Assembly: GCA_024663395.1 (NCBI GenBank)
Contig: JANFAH010000037.1
Span: 434,001-498,000, forward strand
DNA: 64,000 nucleotides
From: Pisolithus tinctorius
Taxonomy: Eukaryota > Basidiomycota > Agaricomycetes > Boletales > Pisolithaceae
Reading direction: 5' to 3'
Below, piece by piece: positions 57,301 to 64,000 of the stretch; within the stretch, counting starts at the first letter, position 1, and each line of letters opens with the position of its first letter. The notes beneath the pieces are model-generated. The model searched no databases, was not told the DNA's origin, and saw only the letters and a program-made list of their open reading frames with translations. Position numbers and translations under genes: made by a program.

Positions 57301-59718
57301 GAGGTTCAACGGTTCGTTGGCCTCGTAGAATACCTGGCACAGTTTATGCCAGATATTTCGGCGTACACGATGCCACTAACTGGAATACAAAGGAATGGAC
57401 ATCCGTTCCTGTGGAGGGAAATCCACGACCAATGCTTCCAGATGATTAAGGACCTGGCTTGCAAATACCCAGTACTGCGGCCGATAGATCCAAGGAAGGA
57501 AGAGCCAATATGGCTCGTCTGCGACGCATCACTCTACGGAGTGGGTGCACTGTATGGGCAAGGACCCGAATGGAAGACCTGCCGACCAGCAGGTTTCATG
57601 TCAAAAAAACTGAGCGATGCCCAACAAAACTATAGGACCTTTGAGCGAGAGACCCTCGCGATAATTGAAGCGTTACTAAAATGGGAGGATAAACTCCTCG
57701 GGTTTAAGTTCACGATAGTGACAGATCATGAGGCCCTGGGATACCTCAAAACCCAACGAAAACTGTCGAGCCGACAGGTCCGGTGGATAGATTATATGTC
57801 GCGCTTTGACGCGAACATAGTATATGCCAAGGGCTCAGAAAACCAAGTGGCGGATTGCCTATCCCGTTACTACAAGGAGGAGGGAGGAGACAACGTCTCC
57901 GACGAGAACATCAAGTGGGCAAATGCCGACATACGCCTGGACCCAGAGGGAGATGATCTCCCTCAGGACAGATGGCAAGAGCTGAGACTATCAGCGATGG
58001 AAGAACAGGAAGGGACTCTTCGTAAGAGTAACTGGCTAAAGGAAAAATGGGAAAACCGCATCCTGGAGGCTCAGGAGATGGCCTTGGCTGCAGAAAGGAA
58101 CGATGAGGATGCTCCTCTCGCAATTGCGGAAGAGGATCCATCGATATTCGAATCCGCTGAGGCCTCACGAACCTCGCCAATAACCTACGGAGATGCGCCA
58201 GAATTCCTGGACACCATCCGTAAGGGATACAAGAACGAGCCTATGCTCGTGAAAATACTAGTGCAACCGTCACATCACCCTCAGTTTGAGGAAAGAGATG
58301 GTCTGCTTTACACAAAAAATTGTGGTGGAGAGGAAGTGTTGTGTCTTCCTCACACAAAGTACAAAAACGACAACATTATTGCACGGGTCATAGACCAGGC
58401 GCACAGGACGCTGGGACATTTCGGATCCCAGAGAACGGCAGACTATATCTGCAGGTGGTACTGGTGGCCAAAGCTCGGTCGAGAAGTGGACAGGTTTTGC
58501 AGAACCTGCCCCATCTGTCAGGCAACGAAGGCCAACAATCAGCGGCCTCCAGGACTACTGCACAGCCTACCTGTGCCGAGACGACCATGGGGGTCGATAG
58601 CAATGGACTTTGTGGGACCATTCCCACCGAGCGAAGGGTACGACTACCTGTGGGTAGTCCTATGCTGTCTGACGTCCATGATACACCTGATACCGGTGAA
58701 GACGACGGTGCGAGCTTCGGAACTCGCATGGATATTCATAAAAGAAATAGCCCGCTTACACGGGCTACCAGAGACAATCGTCTCGGACAGAGACACAAAA
58801 TTTATGTCGACGTTCTGGCGTGAGATGCACAGAATGTTAGGAGCGAAGCTCCTAATGTCAACTGCATTCCACCTGCAGACGGACGGCACGTCCGAACAAG
58901 CCATACACAATGTAGTGCAGATGCTACGGTCGATGGTCTGTCCAGACCAGAGGGATTGGGTGTCGAAGCTGCCAATGGTCGAGTTTGCAATAAACTCGAG
59001 CATCAACAGTTCTATGGGGTTCACCCCATTCGAACTGAACTACGGACATATGCCCATAATGATGCAATGCATCGAGAAAGGGACGACTACATCGTCCCCA
59101 GGAGTAAGGACGTTTGTCCGACAAGCACTGGAAAATTTAGAAATGGTGCATGATGCCATAATCGAGAGTAGGGTGGTGCAGACGTACCACGCCAACAAGA
59201 AACGAGCAAAAGGAACTCACCTTCAAGTTGGAGACCTGGTGTATCTCTCCACAAAGAACCTGACCATGCCCAAAGGACGAGCTCATAAGCTTGTGCCAAG
59301 ATTCATCAGGCCGATGAAGGTTCTATGCTGTGAAAGTGCGAGCGATACATATACGCTCGAGCTGCCAGAGCAGCTAAGAGCGAGACGCATACACCCAACA
59401 TTTCATGTTGGGCTTCTGCGCAAGTATGAGCCAAACGACGACTTACTATTTCCACGACGTGATGCACACGCCTTCTACGACATCGGTACGACTGACGATG
59501 ACGAATGGATAGTGGACGAAGTACTCACCCACCAGTGGTCTGGAAACAAGGTAGAATTCCTTGTTAAGTGGAATCTGGGAGACTCCACATGGGAACCGAC
59601 GTCCCACTGCAAGAAGCTCGAGGCCCTAGACAGGTACCTCGAACTTCAAGGCATGCGGAATATACACCAGTTGCCTCACAAGGCACAGGATACGCGAGAA
59701 CGTGTAGTAGCCACATAG
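54304..59718 (+). pseudogene. pol: E4 protease-pol with duplicated N-terminal module and chromodomain (three TGAs)
   Basis: One frame from 54304 to TAG 59718, interrupted by TGAs at 55309, 56362 and 56767; the last falls in KL-stop-TVIDCRKRN, where the gypsy family has Arg. An acidic stretch is followed by two copies of an unidentified module of about 160 residues (about 54740-55215 and 55350-55815), each with C-x2-C near the start, a helical middle and VV(I/V)ETP-G near the end. Then protease (MIDTGSTGNF, near 55990), RT with YLDD (57070), RNase H (VCDAS, near 57520), HHCC finger and integrase core (MDFVG, SDRDTKF, TSEQ; 58390-58910) and a C-terminal chromodomain (59510-59660, FLVKWNLGDSTWEP). 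All catalytic residues seen are kept. Confidence 0.9.
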
Positions 59719-60025
59719 TGACTACGAGTAGTCGTGTACTACTAATGGAACCAAACGGACTCAGAGAAAAAACAAAGTCAAATAGAAATAAAAATAACAA
59801 AGATAAAGATCAAAAGCCTAAAAATAACTGAACACCGCATTCTGTCAAAGGTAGATAGTATAATGTAGCCACCCACCGATCACTCCTCGTTCACGTGTTT
59901 TTTCTATGTCGAGTATTACTTAAGTTTTTTAATTACGCCTCGTGCCCTCCTTTTTTACTCTTGCTTCTTCCTCACTCATACCACTTCATAGCACCACCTC
60001 TTTCCAACACAACCAACTATCCAGA
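59719..60025. other. E4 spacer between pol and third ORF
   Basis: A-rich then pyrimidine-rich 307 bp. It could hold a polyadenylation site for pol and a promoter or splice acceptor for the third ORF; a TACTTAA-like and CT-rich segment at 59910-60015 is the best candidate. Nothing coding. Confidence 0.35.
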
Positions 60026-62590
60026 ATGTCTTCCCGCGATAATTGTCGCAGTACCCGGAGCTCGCGCTCCCCCCAGCCGTCCCTGCGCCGTTCTCACAGG
60101 GAGTCAGCCACACGTGATCATGGTGAGCTCTCTGTGCATCAAGGCGCACGACCTGATAGCGAGGCTCCTCGCTCACCATCCCCCGCTGCTCAGTGCAGCA
60201 TGCATACAGTCAGCAGTGGCCAGAAGCATGCTCGCTCCCCATCCGTCGCGTCGTCATGCGCCTCGTCTCGAGAGCGCGATGATCATCGCGACAAACGCCC
60301 CTGAGGACCTTTCTGGGTGTGCCACCCACAACTGCCGTTCATCTGGCATCACGATTCTGCTTGCACGACGTGCGATGCTTACGCATTGCACGTCTCCCAG
60401 GGCATGGCCCTCTCCGAAGCAGGTCTCACTCCTGCAATATTCAACCTTGCGGACGAAGCTGCATGCATCATCTGCCGTTCTCCATACAATGACATGCGTC
60501 GTCACATTGCGTACCTTGAGGACGACCTCAACGACCGTGACAACGAGATTCGTCACTTACAAGACAAAATTGACGAGCTTCGTCATACATTTCCAGCTCC
60601 CACGTCAGTTGAGCAGGAGGCGCGGGATTTCGAACGCGCACGAGTTGCGTCCCTTGGTGGCCCTGACCACCGTGTTCTCGACCAGCCTGGAGCTGGTCCC
60701 TCGACGTCCCAGATGGCCCTCCCCACTGCAACGTTTGTTTCAGGGGGGAGGGTGCAGGCGAAGCCTACTGGTTCTCATGTTTCGAGGGAGCAACCCTCAT
60801 CACAGCATGGATGGCCTCACCATCCTCCTACGGAGGATGTGATGATGACCGACCATGCTGTCAGCTTTCCGGACGTCCCTAGTGATGTCCAGATGACTCT
60901 GGATGAGGGAGCACCCTCTGTTCCTGCACAGGGAACAATGTTCCCTGAGTTTGATGGGACGGAATGGCCCCATCACGTGCTTAGTCTGGGTGAAGGCTCA
61001 GACGGTAAGAATAAGATCCTCTTCATGAGGATCAACAACAATCTCTATGCCTATGAGGGCGAAAAGATCGACAGTGTGAAGCGCAACCTCAGGCTGCGTG
61101 TCGTCCCACTGGTCCCAGTGGGCAAGAGACCGTACGGCTGGGCCGTACAGTTTGAAGGAGGCATCCTGGGGCCCGTCGCCCTCTTCAACACCATGGATGA
61201 TATCTGCCAGCTCTACGCAAAAGCGTTACAGGAGCCAGAGGATAAGGCTCCCTGCGTCCGAAAGGCGCAGGACCTTATAACTTACCTCAACTTGTGGAAA
61301 AGATGCAAGTTGGGGTTGAATGAGGTCATCAACCTCGCATTGAGCGAATGGAAGCCTCCTGCGTGGTCTTCCAAGAAATCTCGCGAGAGGAGAGAGGCCC
61401 TCAAAGAAAAGGGGAAGGTGGTTCGACCTCAAGGGGAAGAGGAACAAGCACCCGCTGTGGGGATACCCCCACCTACGTCTGGCCCCTCTGGAGGTGCTCC
61501 AGCACTGCAGGAGCGGATAGCAGATGCTCCTTCGGGCTTGACTCCAGCATCCGATGTAGGTTCAACCCCTACTCCCACTCTTATCGACCACATAGCGGTT
61601 CAACCACATGAGACTCAACAGGTCTCTGAACAAAGGCCCGAGCCGAGCTCCCAAGCTCAGTCCTCCACGAGGACACAACCTCCTCACAAGGCAAAAGGGG
61701 CCAAGCCCTCTGGTGGGAGGTCTAGGGGCATTCCCGAGCTACCATCGAATGCCCCTCCCCTCAACAGTTCCGTCGAAGCTTGGAGGGAGTTCATCGACAA
61801 AGAGCAGAGGCGCCCTCACTGGGGCGAAGACGGCAAGTCCACACTCATGGCCATGCTCCCAGGGGTACTGGGGACTTCTAGCAGGCCAGATGACTCCGAC
61901 GCAGAGGCCGACCCTCCATCTCTGCACAACGTCCGAGGGTTCCTCCTTTACGAGCGCCTGGCGCCAGTCCCTCGGAACCATAGGGCTCGAAACGTCTGGA
62001 TGCATGAATTGGCTTGTCTACTCGCAGTAAGGGGACGATATCGGTCCCTCCTCGACTGGGTGGAAGTCAGCCCAGTCGAAGGCACATCACATCCCTGGGA
62101 CGGTGAGTTCACCGCCTCAGCTGACAGGGCCTCAATCACAGCGTATCTCACTGCTAACGGGGTCAGCACGTATGACGCTGACGATGCGCTACAATGGGCT
62201 CAACAAGCTGGTCAAGAGTATGTCAACGGCATCATTGCCAATGGAGGGGAGAATAACCCTCAGGTTATGGCAAAAATCAAGCCCCTGAGGAAGGCTCTCA
62301 CCGAACCTTGCCCCCCAAGCAATGTCGGATCGAGGGAGTGGTATGAGCGTCAGGCTCAAGCCATTGGTTGCACCATCAACCAGGTCCCTCCGGGTCACAT
62401 GCCCTTACGGGCTGACGATCAGCAGATTGTCTCCGCATTCACCTCTGCAGCATTCATCTATGACCTCCCCCACTGTCCTCGTGGGGGAGCATCCACTGTT
62501 AGGGGAAATCCCCCTACTAAAGACTCTGAGCCCGAGGAGGGCAAAATGACTGACGACCTATTTGAGGACGAGGATAGGTCGCGAATGTGA
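60026..62590 (+). pseudogene. E4 third ORF: CxxC/coiled-coil accessory protein (one TGA)
   Basis: ATG 60026; single frame of about 854 codons to TGA 62590 with one internal TGA at 60302-60304. The N-terminus is Ser/Arg-rich. After the TGA come cysteines in C-x13-C-x2-C (from about 60317) and C-x2-C (about 60468), a possible metal site. A coiled coil follows (RRHIAYLEDDLNDRDNEIRH, 60500-60590). Residues about 305-460 form a compact-looking region (RINNNLYAYEGEKIDSVKRN, RPYGWAVQFEGGILGPVALF), then a Pro/Ser-rich linker, a second ordered region (RGFLLYERLAPVPRNHRARN, 61930-62460) and an acidic tail. I do not recognise the family. It is in sense orientation, unlike the antisense genes of E1-E3, and could be made from a spliced or subgenomic RNA. 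Confidence 0.7.
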
Positions 62591-62804
62591 GGGAATGTTC
62601 CCTCTGGAGACTCAACTCTCTGATTAAAGGATTGGGTTCAACACCCCTTCTCTGCATTTGGACTTTGAGGCCTAACCCTCAAAGTATTAGTTTGCGAAGC
62701 CTAACCTTCATGCAACTGCCTTTTTCTTTTCTTTTTCTTTTCCTCTCTCATCTCTTTGTTTTTCTTTTTACTTTCTGAGCCTGGGTCGGCTCTGCAGGGG
62801 AGGG
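62591..62804 (+). other. E4 3' untranslated region and polypurine tract
   Basis: Pyrimidine-rich stretch (62715-62775) followed by TCTGCAGGGGAGGG directly before the 3' LTR; GCAGGGGAGGG is the likely polypurine tract. Confidence 0.7.
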
Positions 62805-63001
62805 TGTTAGGGGTTATACCCCAAACATAGTAGCTGCTTAGTATGGGCATGTGATACCGAGGTATCACATGCCTCCTCGTATATAAGTATTGCCTCGAAA
62901 ATTTTAGAGAGAATCTTTTTTGTCTCTATGTCTTACTGTGCGAATACCATACGGTACACTTCGCGCGTGTGAGCTTGAGGCAATTCCACTACAACCTTAC
63001 A
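62805..63001 (+). repeat. E4 3' LTR
   Basis: 197 bp. The palindrome lies at 62846-62873 with centre GA instead of TC. TATATAAG near 62880. Confidence 0.93.
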
Positions 63002-63190
63002 GTCCACCCTCCAGCCAGGTCAGCCAACCCCACTTCCAGGCACTGGGTCCACCCTCCAAACAGGTCAGCTGAACCCACTTCCAGGAGGTGGGTCCACCCT
63101 CCAGCCAGGTCAGCTGACCCCACTTCCAGGCACTGGGTCCACCCTCCAAACAGGTCAGCCAAACCCACTTCCAGGCACCAGCCTACCCAC
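63002..63190. repeat. 45-bp tandem array, right (second part)
   Basis: About four units continuing the array interrupted by E4; starts with the second GTCCA copy. Confidence 0.9.
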
Positions 63191-63386
63191 CTTTGGGCAC
63201 CATCAGCTGACATCAGTTAGTCCCACTTTTAGGACAAAATGTACATGTCGGATGACCCACTTTCAGGCCTACAGGTGACTGAAGGGTCTGTGTCAGAAAC
63301 CATCTTTCATTGCCTGCATTCAGTACTAGATAAAGCCAAGACACAAGCATCACAACCACAACATACCACGAGGTCAGGAGCTGATT

Positions 63387-63797
63387 TCAGTGGAGCCAGC
63401 ACAGATGTGCGTGATTTGTGCAAGTCCACGATTCTCTGTCCCTATCCTTTGTCCCGTTTTTTAGCCATCTGTCTACAACTTCAATTACCATCGTCGTCGT
63501 ATCGGATGTATCCGACTGACACCGAATGGAACGCTTTGGCTTCTGCTTATATGGTACCTGGAGCTTCTCACCATACTTTGTGGCGAGCTTCATTTGTCCT
63601 TCTGCACGGATGATCACAGCTAGACCATCCAGATAGAGCTTTCCAGGACCCATATCAGAAGCTGAAGTTGGAACTAAGTACCCATGACGAATTTTGCCAT
63701 CTGTGAGTCGCAGGTCCATAACTCGACAATGAAGAGACGTGTCACAGACCATACTTGACTGAAGAAGTTTTTCTGGTTGCCTCGTCCATGGTAACAA
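63387..63797 (-). CDS. Hypothetical open frame, decayed or partial
   Basis: 136-residue open frame on the minus strand with a coherent central part (RLTDGKIRHGYLVPTSASDM, then GPGKLYLDGLAVIIRAEGQ and KLATKYGEKLQVPYKQKPKR). It starts without a clear upstream context and may be one exon of a gene reaching past the window edge. I recall similar hypothetical sequences in agaricomycetes but no function. Confidence 0.35.
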   Translation of the reverse strand: MLPWTRQPEKLLQSSMVCDTSLHCRVMDLRLTDGKIRHGYLVPTSASDMGPGKLYLDGLAVIIRAEGQMKLATKYGEKLQVPYKQKPKRSIRCQSDTSDTTTMVIEVVDRWLKNGTKDRDRESWTCTNHAHLCWLH

Positions 63798-64000
63798 CCA
63801 TTTTCCTCCTCAAGGAGTCTTTGTATATGCAAAACTATCAGGGCCATTGTTTGCCAGAAATGGGACTTACTGTAGCGCCTTTTGTCAGCCCAATCGTGAC
63901 CCTCCTATCAACCATGGTACCAAGGATCGTGACTGACTTCGGTAACGTGGGAGCCTGGTGTTGAAGCCACTAGCTGTGAAGACAGGACTATCTGGGATAA

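Larger units (their letters stand above)
51726..63001 (+). mobile_element. LTR retrotransposon E4 (chromovirus with extra ORF)
   Basis: LTRs 51726-51922 and 62805-63001, both 197 bp, TG...CA, flanked by GTCCA (51721-51725 and 63002-63006) within the 45-bp array. Order: gag 51954, protease-pol to 59718, third ORF 60026-62590, polypurine tract, LTR. The LTRs differ at about five CpG sites plus a two-base difference at the centre of a palindrome, so the insertion is recent, yet the coding regions carry seven TGA stops. Confidence 0.95.
47816..63290. mobile_element. Foldback-like element with inverted 45-bp repeat arrays, split by E4
   Basis: The left edge (from about 47816: GACACATGATTCAGTCAC...) and right edge (to about 63290) are inverted copies over about 120 bp, including ACATGTACATTTTGTCCT and GTCCCACTTTTAGGACAAAA in reverse. 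Inside these edges lie arrays of the same 45-bp unit in opposite orientation. The core is 48330-50830. E4 (51726-63001) sits within the right array. Without E4 the element is about 4.2 kb. No transposase is seen, so it would be non-autonomous. No target duplication could be identified. Confidence 0.6.

Noticed and set aside
1..64000. TGA read as arginine (recoding or variant genetic code)
   Set aside because: TGA also serves as the natural end of several of these ORFs, and LTR differences show CpG transitions outside coding sequence too. Mutation explains both.
1..64000. tRNA or rRNA genes and CRISPR arrays
   Set aside because: No cloverleaf-type sequence with A and B boxes or rRNA core was noticed. 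The tandem arrays lack spacers, and the genome is eukaryotic.

Overview
The window looks like transposon-dense, gene-poor DNA from an agaricomycete (mushroom-forming basidiomycete) fungus. This rests on KDZ (Kyakuja-Dileera-Zisupton) transposase remnants with a CxC2-type cysteine cluster, a 2OG-Fe(II) oxygenase remnant of probable TET/JBP type, marY1/Tf1-like chromoviruses, introns of about 40-80 bp with CTRAY branch points, and interstitial TAACCC repeats. I see no clear single-copy host gene, tRNA, rRNA or CRISPR. No species is named because nothing in the sequence fixes one.

Layout. 1-3.3 kb: an orphan, broken Zn2Cys6 gene, decayed repeats and the C-terminal part of a KDZ transposase (minus strand). 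3300-21367: Ty3/gypsy element E1 (994-bp LTRs), inserted into that KDZ gene with a 4-bp CCAT duplication. Its gag is itself interrupted at 5492-13087 by chromovirus E2 (526-bp LTRs, GAGAG duplication, minus strand). 21.37-24.04 kb: the rest of the KDZ gene. 24.6-29.8 kb: decayed hypothetical genes. 29838-41386: E3, a relative of E1 (661-bp LTRs), whose 5' LTR carries two solo LTRs (AGCCC and ACATG duplications). 41.6-44.7 kb: probable TET/JBP pseudogene with an insertion. 44.9-46.3 kb: minisatellite. 46.4-47.4 kb: decayed hypothetical gene. 47.8-63.3 kb: a foldback-like element with inverted arrays of a 45-bp repeat, split by chromovirus E4 (51726-63001, 197-bp LTRs, GTCCA duplication). 63.3-64 kb: unassigned sequence.

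Main observation: E1, E2 and E3 each carry, between pol and the 3' LTR and on the strand opposite gag-pol, a spliced gene for a protein with a Gal4-type cysteine cluster (C-x2-C-x6-C-x7/12-C-x2-C-x6-C) and a C-terminal coiled coil. E1 and E3 have the same four-exon structure. E2 has a two-exon, fully open copy (341 aa). A fourth, broken copy lies at 1-1000 without an obvious host element. E4 has instead a large third ORF in the sense direction. The elements belong to at least two different gypsy clades, so the antisense gene looks like a retained accessory module and not a chance ORF.

Second observation: nearly every in-frame stop that breaks these genes is TGA, several at positions where a relative or the family has arginine (CGA to TGA), and the differences between paired LTRs are overwhelmingly CG/TG/CA. 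This points to CpG methylation and deamination as the main force of decay. E1 probably lost its RT and integrase catalytic residues this way. E2 also shows a textbook -1 frameshift signal (A AAA AAA, 9-nt spacer, 8-bp stem) at its gag stop.

How the parts relate: KDZ transposase, probable TET/JBP oxygenase and repeat-associated hypothetical genes would have formed a DNA-transposon locus of roughly 23 kb before the LTR elements landed. E2 and E4 encode chromodomain integrases, which in other fungi can direct insertion into marked chromatin; that would fit the nesting but is not shown here.
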